DNA of 23,461 nucleotides, taken from assembly GCA_023387655.1 (NCBI GenBank), contig JAEWHR010000228.1:1-23461 (forward strand), written 5' to 3'. Shown here piece after piece: positions 8,041-15,530 of the stretch (position 1 is its first letter; each line of letters opens with the position of its first letter). A program made the translations under genes and the position numbers. The notes under the pieces were generated by a model. That model searched no databases, had not been told where the DNA came from, and saw only the letters and a program-made list of their open reading frames with translations. Source of the DNA: Bacillota bacterium (lineage in GTDB: Bacteria > Bacillota > Clostridia > Lachnospirales > Lachnospiraceae).

Positions 8041-9597
8041 TTAATGCTTAAAATGTCTCATTCCGGTAAATACCATTGTGATTCCATACTCGTTACACTT
8101 TTTAATGGAATCTTCATCACGGATAGAGCCACCTGGCTGTATAATTGCAGTAATTCCCGCCTTGTATGCTTCTTCTACACAATCATCAAATGGAAAGAAA
8201 GCATCGGAAGCAAGAACAGCACCCTTTGTCGCGTCAGGACTAATTAATTCTTCTGCATGGTCAATGCTTTGTTTTGTTGACCAGATACGGCTTACTTGTC
8301 CAGGTCCAATTCCAATACTTTGTTTATCCTTTGCTAGTGCAATCCCGTTTGATTTCACGAATTTTACAACTCTCCAAGCAAATAAAAGATCTTCCATTTC
8401 CTTTTCAGAAGGAGCACGGTCTGTAACAACCTTCATCTCATCTTCATTTAACAATTTACTATCAATCGTCTGTACAATCAAACCACCATTTACTTTTTTA
8501 AGATCATAAGCATTTTCCTCTTGAGGAATCTCAATCCCCTTTAATTCTAAAATACGAATGTTCTTCTTAGTCTGAAAGACTTCTAGCGCTTCCTTTTCAT
8601 AACTTGGTGCAACAACTACCTCTAGGAATACACTCTTCATCTTTTCAGCCATTGCTAAGGTAATCTCACGGTTTGCTACCACAATACCACCATAGATCGA
8701 TACTTTATCTGCCGCAAATGCTTTATCCCAAGCTTTTTCAATATCGGTATCGCTACCAACACCGCATGGGTTTCCGTGCTTACAAGCGACTACGGTTGGC
8801 TCCGTAAATTCTTTTAATAATTCAAGGGCTCCATTGGTATCATTGATATTATTAAAGGATAATTCTTTTCCATTTAGCTGAACTGCATCTGTAATAGATC
8901 CTTGTTTCTTCCCTATTTCACGATAAAAAGCAGCCTTTTGATGAGGATTCTCACCATATCTCATATCCTGCACTTTTTCAAAGGTCATAGTTAAGGTTTC
9001 TGGAAGTTCATGATCATTTCTTTGTTTTCTTAAATAATCTGCGATCATCGTATCATAACTTGAAGTATGCATAAAGACTTTCTGCATTAAATAAAACTTA
9101 GTATCTAGGGATACTTGCTTTTCTTCTTTTAATTCCTTGAGCACGATACTATAATCTGCTGGGTCTACCACCACAGCGACATCCTGATAATTCTTAGCGG
9201 CAGAACGTAGCATAGTTGGACCACCAATATCGATATTTTCTACAGCTTCTGCTCTTGTAACACCTTCTTTTAAAATAGTAGCTTTGAAAGGATAAAGATT
9301 TACTACTACCATATCAATCGTTTCAATATTTAAGTCCTTAAGCTGTTTCATATGGCTCTCATTACTTCTCATAGCAAGTAATCCGGCATGTACAATTGGA
9401 TGTAAGGTCTTCACTCTTCCGTCAAGACACTCTGGAAATCCAGTCAAATCTGAAATCTCAATAGCAGGAACTTTAGCCTCCTTAAGCTTGCTATAAGTAC
9501 CTCCAGTAGAGATAATTTCTATCCCAAGAGAAACTAATTCCTTTGCAAATTCTACAATTCCTGTTTTGTCCGATACACTGATTAATGCTCTCATCAT
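8041..9597 (-). CDS. purH: Bifunctional AICAR formyltransferase / IMP cyclohydrolase
   Basis: Catalyses the last two steps of de novo purine synthesis: AICAR + 10-formyl-THF to FAICAR, then ring closure to IMP. The 518-residue length is standard. The N-terminal MGS-like cyclohydrolase domain shows SVSDKTG, ISTGGTYS and LDGRVKTLHP; the C-terminal transformylase domain shows the KHGNPCG motif, FFPFDDCVEEA, QPGGSIRD and the ending GMRHFKH. Two adjacent ATG codons are possible starts; AAAGGA precedes them by seven bases. It is not in a pur operon here; it stands alone under its own promoter and a ZTP riboswitch, which links it to folate shortage (ZTP/AICAR build-up). Confidence 0.97.
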   Translation of the reverse strand: MMRALISVSDKTGIVEFAKELVSLGIEIISTGGTYSKLKEAKVPAIEISDLTGFPECLDGRVKTLHPIVHAGLLAMRSNESHMKQLKDLNIETIDMVVVNLYPFKATILKEGVTRAEAVENIDIGGPTMLRSAAKNYQDVAVVVDPADYSIVLKELKEEKQVSLDTKFYLMQKVFMHTSSYDTMIADYLRKQRNDHELPETLTMTFEKVQDMRYGENPHQKAAFYREIGKKQGSITDAVQLNGKELSFNNINDTNGALELLKEFTEPTVVACKHGNPCGVGSDTDIEKAWDKAFAADKVSIYGGIVVANREITLAMAEKMKSVFLEVVVAPSYEKEALEVFQTKKNIRILELKGIEIPQEENAYDLKKVNGGLIVQTIDSKLLNEDEMKVVTDRAPSEKEMEDLLFAWRVVKFVKSNGIALAKDKQSIGIGPGQVSRIWSTKQSIDHAEELISPDATKGAVLASDAFFPFDDCVEEAYKAGITAIIQPGGSIRDEDSIKKCNEYGITMVFTGMRHFKH

Positions 9598-9645
9598 CCA
9601 TTCATCCTTTCCCTTATCGTTACAAAGTTCATAATTTTATGCAAT

Positions 9646-9704
9646 AAAAAACCACCCAAGCTACTGCCAACGGATATCCATAATCAGATATCATCGAAGG
9701 TGGT
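9646..9704 (-). terminator. Terminator of the ZTP riboswitch expression platform
   Basis: On the minus strand ACCACC (9704-9699) pairs with GGTGGT (9656-9651) around an inner hairpin containing two GATATC copies, followed by TTTTTTATT. The stem's 5' strand directly follows the last conserved aptamer block (CCGCCTGGGC), so aptamer folding and terminator folding compete. Confidence 0.7.
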
Positions 9705-9798
9705 GGCCCAGGCGGTCGGCTCTTATTATTATCTAATGTACTCCCTGTGGGTTTTCCCCACCTGTAGTTACCTACAGTTTCCGCCAGTCGTACATCAT
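9696..9798 (-). ncRNA. ZTP (pfl) riboswitch upstream of purH
   Basis: Minus-strand RNA carries the hallmark pfl/ZTP elements: ACTGGCGGAAAC near the 5' end, a hairpin (CTGTAG/CTACAG), GGTGGGG, ACCCACAGGGAG, then after an A/T-rich linker the invariant CCGCCTGGGC (9715-9706). GGCGG and CCGCC can form the family pseudoknot. The class senses ZMP/ZTP, which rises when 10-formyl-THF is low, and usually turns on purine or one-carbon genes; purH, the enzyme that consumes ZMP, is the next gene. The predicted transcription start lies right at the aptamer's 5' end. Confidence 0.9.
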
Positions 9799-9804
9799 GG
9801 TCCC

Positions 9805-9833
9805 ATATTACTATACTTTTTTACTTAGTGCAA
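9805..9833 (-). promoter_or_regulatory. Promoter for the ZTP riboswitch and purH
   Basis: Minus strand TTGCAC (9833-9828), 17-base spacer, TAATAT (9810-9805). Start of transcription near 9798. Confidence 0.65.
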
Positions 9834-9999
9834 GAGTTTGTTACTATCTTCTGCAAGATTAATTATAGTCATTTTATGATAATATTCAGCTTTATTCCTT
9901 TTGTATTCTTTCACCTCAAAAGTATTTGTGATAAAATTCTAATATAGTACATATGTGTAATACTAAAAAACATCAATAAAATATTTTAAGGAGGGTATC

Positions 10000-10284
10000 A
10001 TGGGTTATACGGGCATAATAATAGGTCTCATCTCTTTTTTAGCAATCGCGCTATATCATCCTATCGTAATTAAGGCAGAATATTATTTTTCTAAAAAGAT
10101 ATGGCCTGTCTTTGCTGTTGTTGGAATTGTGATGCTGGTTTTATCTTTATTTGTGTCACAAGTTATTGTAAGTGCGGGTCTCGCTGTGCTTGGAATTACA
10201 AATCTATGGAGTATAGGGGAATTGATACATCAAGAAGAACGAGTGAAAAAAGGATGGTTTCCAAAAAATCCAAAAAGAAAATAA
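10000..10284 (+). CDS. DUF4491 family membrane protein
   Basis: A 94-residue protein of unknown function. It starts MGYTGIIIGLISFLAIALYH, a first membrane segment, then HPIVIKAEYYFSKKIWP, two further hydrophobic stretches (about residues 35-52 and 55-70) and a polar end GWFPKNPKRK. The HP-x-VIKAEYYF block, the LWSIGELxxQE segment and the terminal KGWFPKNPKRK are the pattern I associate with DUF4491, small inner-membrane proteins common in Clostridia and Bacteroidetes. Ribosome site AAGGAGGG is five bases ahead of the ATG. It lies upstream of the DHH gene, but a separate promoter in between suggests independent transcription. Confidence 0.85.
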   Translation: MGYTGIIIGLISFLAIALYHPIVIKAEYYFSKKIWPVFAVVGIVMLVLSLFVSQVIVSAGLAVLGITNLWSIGELIHQEERVKKGWFPKNPKRK

Positions 10285-10341
10285 GTAATATGTTTTTAAA
10301 ATAGTACAAAACAGATAGATTATGTACAAGAAATCGAAATA

Positions 10342-10350
10342 TGTTATAAT
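10342..10350 (+). promoter_or_regulatory. Extended -10 promoter for the DHH phosphoesterase gene
   Basis: TGTTATAAT (TG-n-TATAAT) ends 33 bases before the ATG at 10384; no clear -35 is visible. The gap between the two plus-strand genes is 99 bases with no terminator, so read-through from the DUF4491 gene is also possible. Confidence 0.5.
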
Positions 10351-10383
10351 GTAATTATACTTTCTAAAGAAAGGAATGTTTTC

Positions 10384-11409
10384 ATGACTAAGTTAGATGA
10401 ATTGCTTGGGTGCATCGAACATCCTCACGTATATATATTAATGCATAACTATCCCGATCAAGATGCATTAGCTTCAGCGCTTGGATTGCAAGCTTTATTT
10501 CAAGCAAAAGGAAAACATGCAACAATCATCTATCATGGGATTATTGATAAAGTCAATACATTAAAGATGTTAGAACTTCTAGCTATCAAGATTTTCCCCT
10601 TACAAGATGTTTCCTTGGAACCAGAAGATGAAATCATCATCGTAGATGGTCAGAAAGGCAATATCAATATGGCGGAAACCAATGGTCTTGTCATAGCTTG
10701 CATCGATCATCATCAATTACAAAACACTGCTTGTTATCGCTTTCACGATATTAGAAGTGACGTTGGTGCATGTTCTTCCATTATTACAAGCTATTTCTTA
10801 GAAAACAATATACCTATAACATCAGACTTAGCAACAGCTCTTCTTTATGGTATTAAAATCGATACCGCTAATTTAACAAGAGGGGTTAGTCACTTAGATC
10901 TTACTGTTTTTAGTCATTTATATCATTGTTCTAATAGTATAAAGCTTCGGTCATTAGAAAAAAACAGTATTCAATTATCAGATTTAATTAGTTACAAAAA
11001 AGCAATCGAAAATCTAGAAACTTTCGGTTCCCTTGCCATTGTAAACATTGGTAACGATTGTTCCGAAGCTATGATAGCAACAGTGAATGATTTTTTGTTT
11101 ACAATTTCAGAGATTGAGTTTACTCTGGTATATTCTTATCGTGGAGGCGGAATTAAGTTCTCCACACGAAGCGCTTTGCCATCAGTGGATGCTAGCGATA
11201 TCATGAAAACTATTCTCGCTGGATTTGGTGATGGTGGTGGCCATTCTAATATGGCAGCTGGTTTTATCCCAAATGTACCTACGGAGGAAGAAGCTATGCA
11301 ACTTGTAGAGATTATAACATCCAGAACTGTTTCCTATATAAATAAATGCATTCCTTCTAATATTGTCGTTCACAAACTAACTGAGTTGAATGATTACAGC
11401 AAGGTTTAA
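10384..11409 (+). CDS. DHH/DHHA1 family phosphoesterase (NrnA-like)
   Basis: A 341-residue soluble protein with the metal-binding motifs of the DHH superfamily: HNYPDQDA (residues 21-28), Asp88 in IIVDGQ, the name-giving DHH at 108-110 and Asp160 in GIKIDT. The C-terminal DHHA1 substrate domain has GGGHSNMAAG (284-293). Two-domain proteins of this layout include NrnA (nanoRNase / pAp phosphatase) and cyclic-dinucleotide-degrading enzymes; the sequence alone does not settle which. There is no membrane or PAS/GGDEF part, so it is not GdpP. Ribosome site AAAGGA, eight bases to ATG. It converges on the PilZ gene. Confidence 0.88.
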   Translation: MTKLDELLGCIEHPHVYILMHNYPDQDALASALGLQALFQAKGKHATIIYHGIIDKVNTLKMLELLAIKIFPLQDVSLEPEDEIIIVDGQKGNINMAETNGLVIACIDHHQLQNTACYRFHDIRSDVGACSSIITSYFLENNIPITSDLATALLYGIKIDTANLTRGVSHLDLTVFSHLYHCSNSIKLRSLEKNSIQLSDLISYKKAIENLETFGSLAIVNIGNDCSEAMIATVNDFLFTISEIEFTLVYSYRGGGIKFSTRSALPSVDASDIMKTILAGFGDGGGHSNMAAGFIPNVPTEEEAMQLVEIITSRTVSYINKCIPSNIVVHKLTELNDYSKV

Positions 11410-11425
11410 GTGTTTTTAGTAAAAA

Positions 11426-11488
11426 GTAGCATAGAGTAGTCCTAAAAGAATCAGTCTTTTAAGAATCTCTATGCTACCATGCTTTTTT
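11426..11488. terminator. Bidirectional terminator between DHH and PilZ genes
   Basis: GTAGCATAGAG (11426-11436) pairs with CTCTATGCTAC (11467-11477), with an inner pairing AAAAGA/TCTTTT. It has a T-run (11483-11488) on the plus side and, read backwards, five T directly after the stem on the minus side. Confidence 0.85.
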
Positions 11489-11532
11489 AAAGGTAAAACT
11501 ATAGAATCTCAATGCTACTATACTTTTCAAAG
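11462..11532. repeat. Degenerate direct repeat of the terminator's 3' arm
   Basis: 11462-11492 (AGAATCTCTATGCTACCATG and then CTTTTTTAAAG) is repeated in diverged form at 11503-11532 (AGAATCTCAATGCTACTATA and then CTTTTCAAAG). The spacing of the two copies is 41 bases. Confidence 0.6.
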
Positions 11533-11550
11533 AATATCTTATGAATTTTT

Positions 11551-11946
11551 CTAATTTTCCTTTAACGTCTTCTCAAAGTTATCAAAGATATAAGATAAAA
11601 CAGGTGCCATTCCAATAAATTCACAACCATATCGATAGACACTTTGGTAAGCGTTCTCTTCATTATTCTCTAAAACATCGCAGGCATCCTTAACCTCTTC
11701 TGCTCGTATAATCTTTACAACGCAGTAAAGTTTTGCATCTTCGTCCCCTAGCTGTATACATGCATTAAAGTAAAATCCGATTGGCAAACTGCTCCTGGAA
11801 TAAAAACCGATTCCACCACGTGAAATATTAATTACTGTTATTGGAGCATTAATGTTTTGAACAAAGACATTATCCTGTTTAAACAAAGAAGAAATAGTCA
11901 AAAAAAGTGTTACATCAATTCTTTTCTCTCTTCTTTTTTCCTGCAC
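11551..11946 (-). CDS. PilZ-domain protein (c-di-GMP receptor candidate)
   Basis: A 131-residue single-domain protein. Both c-di-GMP-binding motifs are present: RxxxR as R5-RREK-R9 near the N-terminus and the (D/N)xSxxG motif as N40-ISRG-G45 in NISRGGIGFYS. That makes it a likely cyclic-di-GMP effector, output unknown. The start is a GTG at 11946 with GGGGGAG four to five bases ahead; no upstream in-frame ATG fits. A consensus promoter lies just upstream, but gatB ends only a few bases beyond it and no terminator separates them, so part of the transcription may come from the T-box operon. Confidence 0.85.
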   Translation of the reverse strand: MQEKRREKRIDVTLFLTISSLFKQDNVFVQNINAPITVINISRGGIGFYSRSSLPIGFYFNACIQLGDEDAKLYCVVKIIRAEEVKDACDVLENNEENAYQSVYRYGCEFIGMAPVLSYIFDNFEKTLKEN

Positions 11947-11993
11947 AAATCTCCCCCATTTCTACGTTGCCTATACCACTATTTACCATTTCT

Positions 11994-12022
11994 ATTATAA
12001 CGATAGAGGCCAAGCTTTGCAA
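11994..12022 (-). promoter_or_regulatory. Sigma-A promoter for the PilZ gene
   Basis: Minus strand TTGCAA (12022-12017), 17-base spacer, TATAAT (11999-11994). It starts 8 bases after the gatB stop codon. Confidence 0.75.
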
Positions 12023-12030
12023 GAAATATT

Positions 12031-13467
12031 CTAAGCCTTAGATAAAACCTCACGTAAAATCTCGTTGACTTTACTTGGATCTGCCTTCCCTTTCATTAAC
12101 TTCATTGATTGACCAACTAAGAAACCAAATGCCTTTTCTTTTCCATTCTTGTAGTCTGATACAGACTGTTCATTCTCTTTTAAGATTTGCTCTATTGTAC
12201 TACGAAGTAAGCCATCGTCACTTACCATACCAAGCCCATGTTCCTCAATATAGGTCTTTGGATCAACATCTGACTTAAAGATTTGTTCGAAAACTTCTTT
12301 CGCTATTGTTCGATTCACTTTTCCAGAATCAATTAGCTCGATAAGGTCTGCGAGTTTTGATGGAGATAGTTTTAACTCCTCCGCTTCAAGTTCTGATTCC
12401 TTTAACAAACGCATTGTCTCAACCATGATCCAATTGCTAACTTCTTTTGGTTTATTACATAAATTGACCGTTGCTTCAAAAATATCTGCTAGATTTTTAG
12501 AACTAGTTATAATCCCTGCATCATATTCTGGAATCGCATATTCCTTAATATAACGAAGCATCTTTGCATCCCTAAGCTCTGGCTCTTTTTTCTTAATCTT
12601 AGTAAGCCATTCCTCACTAATTTCAATTGGAACTAAATCAGGTTCTGGAAAATAGCGATAATCCTGAGCATCCTCTTTGCTTCTCATTGCAAAACTTGTA
12701 TCTTTATTATCATCCCAACGTCTTGTTTCTTGTATCACTTTTTTCCCATATTCAAGAACTTCTATTTGGCGTTTTCTTTCCCCCTCAATTGCCCTAGCAA
12801 TCGCCTTAAATGAGTTCATGTTTTTCATCTCAGTTCGAGTACCAAATTCAGTGGCTCCAACTTCTCTTACGGATAAGTTTATATCTGCACGAAGAGATCC
12901 CTCTTGCATCTTACAATCGGATACGCCAAGATACTGTAATATTAGCTTTAATTTTTCTAGATAAGCGATAACTTCTTCTGCACTTCTCATATCCGGTTCG
13001 CTAACAATTTCAATGAGTGGTACCCCACAACGATTGTAATCCACTAGGGTGCAGTCTTCCCAAGGGTCATGTACAAGCTTCCCAGCATCTTCTTCCATAT
13101 GAATTTCATGAATTCCTATGCTCTTCTTTACCCCATCCACTTCAATTTCTATACTACCATTCCTACAGATTGGTAGATAAAGTTGAGAGACCTGATAGGC
13201 CTTTGGTAAATCTGGGTAAAAATAATTTTTACGGTCAAATTTACAATTCTTAGTTATCTCACAGTTCAAAGCAAGACCTGCAGCAATGGCAAATTCTACT
13301 ACCTTTTTATTTAATACTGGTAATGTTCCAGGCATACCCATACATATAGGGCAACAATGTGTATTAACATCTCCACCAAATTGTGTGGTACAACCACAAA
13401 ATATCTTAGATTTTGTTGCTAGCTCAACATGAACCTCGAGCCCAATGACGGTTTCATATGCTTTCAT
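12031..13467 (-). CDS. gatB: Asp-tRNA(Asn)/Glu-tRNA(Gln) amidotransferase subunit B
   Basis: tRNA-binding and kinase subunit of GatCAB: it activates the side-chain carboxyl of Asp or Glu on mischarged tRNA with ATP before amidation by ammonia delivered from GatA. The 478-residue length is normal. The N-terminal cradle domain shows YETVIGLEVHVEL, the zinc cysteines FCGC and HCCPICMG, and the DLPKAYQVSQ motif; the C-terminal YqeY-like tail ends LMKGKADPSKVNEILREVLS. The ATG at 13467 has AGGAGG five bases ahead. It is the last gat gene of the operon, 81 bases after gatA, with a small hairpin in that spacer. Confidence 0.97.
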   Translation of the reverse strand: MKAYETVIGLEVHVELATKSKIFCGCTTQFGGDVNTHCCPICMGMPGTLPVLNKKVVEFAIAAGLALNCEITKNCKFDRKNYFYPDLPKAYQVSQLYLPICRNGSIEIEVDGVKKSIGIHEIHMEEDAGKLVHDPWEDCTLVDYNRCGVPLIEIVSEPDMRSAEEVIAYLEKLKLILQYLGVSDCKMQEGSLRADINLSVREVGATEFGTRTEMKNMNSFKAIARAIEGERKRQIEVLEYGKKVIQETRRWDDNKDTSFAMRSKEDAQDYRYFPEPDLVPIEISEEWLTKIKKKEPELRDAKMLRYIKEYAIPEYDAGIITSSKNLADIFEATVNLCNKPKEVSNWIMVETMRLLKESELEAEELKLSPSKLADLIELIDSGKVNRTIAKEVFEQIFKSDVDPKTYIEEHGLGMVSDDGLLRSTIEQILKENEQSVSDYKNGKEKAFGFLVGQSMKLMKGKADPSKVNEILREVLSKA

Positions 13468-13481
13468 ACTAACCTCCTATC

Positions 13482-13499
13482 TGCGTGTTTTAGCACGCA
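13482..13499 (-). other. Hairpin just before the gatB ribosome site
   Basis: TGCGTG and CACGCA form a 6-bp GC-rich stem around the loop CTAAAA (minus strand), ending a few bases before AGGAGG of gatB. A second TGCGTG copy at 13519-13524 in the same spacer could compete for the 3' arm. No T-tract follows. Confidence 0.5.
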
Positions 13500-13548
13500 T
13501 ATTAATATCCTTAATTCCATTCACACGCACTGATTCTCTTTATGAATA

Positions 13549-15012
13549 TTATTCACTTAGATTCGGACGTAAGTATGGCTTTGTCTGCTCCAAGGTATAT
13601 GCAGCTCTTATAATGTCTCTTTCACCAAATGGTTTTCCAATGATTTGTAACCCAATTGGCATTCCTTCTTTATTTACTCCGCACGGTAAGCTAATTGCAG
13701 GTAAACCAGCCATATTAACAGATACTGTGTAAATATCACCAAGATACATTTTCACTGGATCGGATAAACTATCTCCAAGCTTTGGTGCTACCTCTGGTAC
13801 TGTTGGCCCAAGTAAAATGTCATAACGTTCGAATGCTCGATCAAATCCTTGCTTTATCAATGCCTTTACTCGTAATGCCTTGTTATAATATGCATCATAA
13901 TATCCAGAACTTAATACAAAGGCTCCAATCATCATTCTTCGTTTTACTTCCTCACCAAAACCCTCGCTTCTCGTCTTTTTATATAATTCTTGTAAACCAT
14001 CAAAATCTGCAGTACGATAACCATATTTTACACCATCGTATCTGGAAAGGTTGGAACTAGCTTCAGCAGAAGCAATCACGTAATAAGCTGGTATTGCATA
14101 GTCTACCGTATCCAAATCAAATTCTTCTACGATAGCACCCTGTTCTTTAAGACAAGCAACTGCATCTAATACACCTTTTCTTACGCAAGGATCCAGACCT
14201 TCTCCAAAATATCCTCTTGGAATCCCTATTCTTAAGCCCTTTACATCGGACTTCAAGGCACTAACATAATCATAAGTGGCTGTTCCTACACAGGTTGAAT
14301 CTTTGCTATCTGCACCCGATATCACTTGAAGTGTTGCTGCACAATCCGACACACTGCGGGCTATTGGACCTATTTGATCTAGGGAGGAAGCGTATGCTAC
14401 TAATCCATATCTGGATACGGTTCCATACGTAGGCTTTATTCCTGTCACGCCACAAAAAGCACTTGGTTGTCTAATCGAACCTCCTGTGTCAGAACCTAAG
14501 GCAACAAATGCTTCCTCTGCAGCTACTGCAGCAGCTGATCCACCGCTTGAGCCTCCTGGAACACGTTCTATATTCCATGGATTTTTTGTAACTCCAAAAT
14601 AAGAGGTTTCTGTTGTACTACCCATTGCAAATTCATCCATATTTGTCTTACCTAAAATAATTGCACCTGCATTTTGTAAACGTTCTATCACAGTAGCATT
14701 GTAAGGAGGAATAAAATTCTCTAATATCTTCGAAGCACAAGTCGTGCGCATCCCTTTTATACAAATATTATCCTTTACTGCAATTGGCACGCCTGCAAGA
14801 GGAGAGTCTACAAGGTTTCCCGCTTCTATTTCAGCTTGGATTTTACTTGCATTAGCTAGCGCATCCTCTTCATGAATGGAAATATAACTATGATAAGATG
14901 GCTCCCTTTTTTTTATCACAGATAACGAAGCCTTTACTGCTTCCTCTACCGAGAGTTCCTTCGCTTTTATCTTTGTTGAAAGCTCTAAGGCAGTTAATTT
15001 TGTAATATCCAT
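13549..15012 (-). CDS. gatA: Asp-tRNA(Asn)/Glu-tRNA(Gln) amidotransferase subunit A
   Basis: Glutaminase subunit of GatCAB: it hydrolyses glutamine and channels ammonia to GatB. It belongs to the amidase-signature family, and the Ser-cisSer-Lys triad is complete: Lys80 (GVPIAVKDN), cis-Ser155 (PGGSSGGS) and nucleophile Ser179 (SDTGGSIRQP), one residue off the numbering of the Staphylococcus aureus enzyme. Length 487 residues is standard. The ATG at 15012 has GAGG six bases ahead. The 117-base spacer after gatC is highly structured (two long hairpins and a possible pseudoknot touching this ribosome site), so its translation may be controlled separately from gatC. Confidence 0.97.
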   Translation of the reverse strand: MDITKLTALELSTKIKAKELSVEEAVKASLSVIKKREPSYHSYISIHEEDALANASKIQAEIEAGNLVDSPLAGVPIAVKDNICIKGMRTTCASKILENFIPPYNATVIERLQNAGAIILGKTNMDEFAMGSTTETSYFGVTKNPWNIERVPGGSSGGSAAAVAAEEAFVALGSDTGGSIRQPSAFCGVTGIKPTYGTVSRYGLVAYASSLDQIGPIARSVSDCAATLQVISGADSKDSTCVGTATYDYVSALKSDVKGLRIGIPRGYFGEGLDPCVRKGVLDAVACLKEQGAIVEEFDLDTVDYAIPAYYVIASAEASSNLSRYDGVKYGYRTADFDGLQELYKKTRSEGFGEEVKRRMMIGAFVLSSGYYDAYYNKALRVKALIKQGFDRAFERYDILLGPTVPEVAPKLGDSLSDPVKMYLGDIYTVSVNMAGLPAISLPCGVNKEGMPIGLQIIGKPFGERDIIRAAYTLEQTKPYLRPNLSE

Positions 15013-15026
15013 ACTTTACCTCATTT

Positions 15027-15127
15027 CTGCGCTGCTTTTTGTCTTGCTTCTAAACAATGCACATCCTCAAGTTTGTGGTTGCAGCGCAGTCACAAACTTG
15101 ATGAAGTATGAACGAAAGTTCATACTT
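15027..15127 (-). other. Structured gatC-gatA intercistronic RNA (two hairpins, possible pseudoknot)
   Basis: In the mRNA the first hairpin is AAGTATGAAC-TTTC-GTTCATACTT (15127-15104, 10 bp). The second is TCAAGTTTGTG / CACAAACTTGA (15101-15067, 11 bp) with a 13-base loop. That loop contains CTGCGCTGC (15089-15081), exactly complementary to GCAGCGCAG (15035-15027), which lies four bases before the gatA ribosome site GAGG. No T-tract follows either stem, so they are not terminators. Confidence 0.6.
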
Positions 15128-15129
15128 TT

Positions 15130-15417
15130 CTAATCTACAGTCTTTGGAACCATAAAACAACCGTCCTTTTGTTTTGGTGCATTCTTAAGAAGTTCTTCGT
15201 GATTATCTTCATTCGTAACCTCATCTTCACGAAATACATTCTTCATCTGGAATGCATGTGACATCGGTTCTATCCCGTCTGTATTTAAATCCTTCATAAT
15301 ATCGATGTAGCTTAGAATATTTCCAAGATCTTTTTTAGCTTTTTCTTTTTCTTCTGGCTTTAAACTAAGCTTTGCTAATGCTGAAACATATTCTATGGTT
15401 TGGTCGTTAATATCCAT
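15130..15417 (-). CDS. gatC: Asp-tRNA(Asn)/Glu-tRNA(Gln) amidotransferase subunit C
   Basis: Small, 95-residue belt subunit that wraps the GatA-GatB interface and stabilises the complex. The family pattern is clear: MDINDQTIEYVSALAKLSL, then EEKEKAKKDLGNILSYID, the DGIEPMSHAF segment and a FREDE motif, ending in PKTVD. The ribosome site AAGGAG lies six bases before the ATG. First gat gene of the operon, 113 bases downstream of the AspRS gene. Confidence 0.95.
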   Translation of the reverse strand: MDINDQTIEYVSALAKLSLKPEEKEKAKKDLGNILSYIDIMKDLNTDGIEPMSHAFQMKNVFREDEVTNEDNHEELLKNAPKQKDGCFMVPKTVD

Positions 15418-15530
15418 ACGATACTCCTTTCTTATCTAGACACCTCTTCTTTATGTGATACTATTACTTAACTCTTATCATCCTGTCATCTATTCATGAT
15501 GTTTCTGCACAGGAAAATTTATATATAATA

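Noticed and set aside
8078..8509. A 143-codon plus-strand frame inside purH.
   Set aside because: Antisense shadow of a well-conserved gene; low-complexity Ser-rich translation, no ribosome site or promoter.
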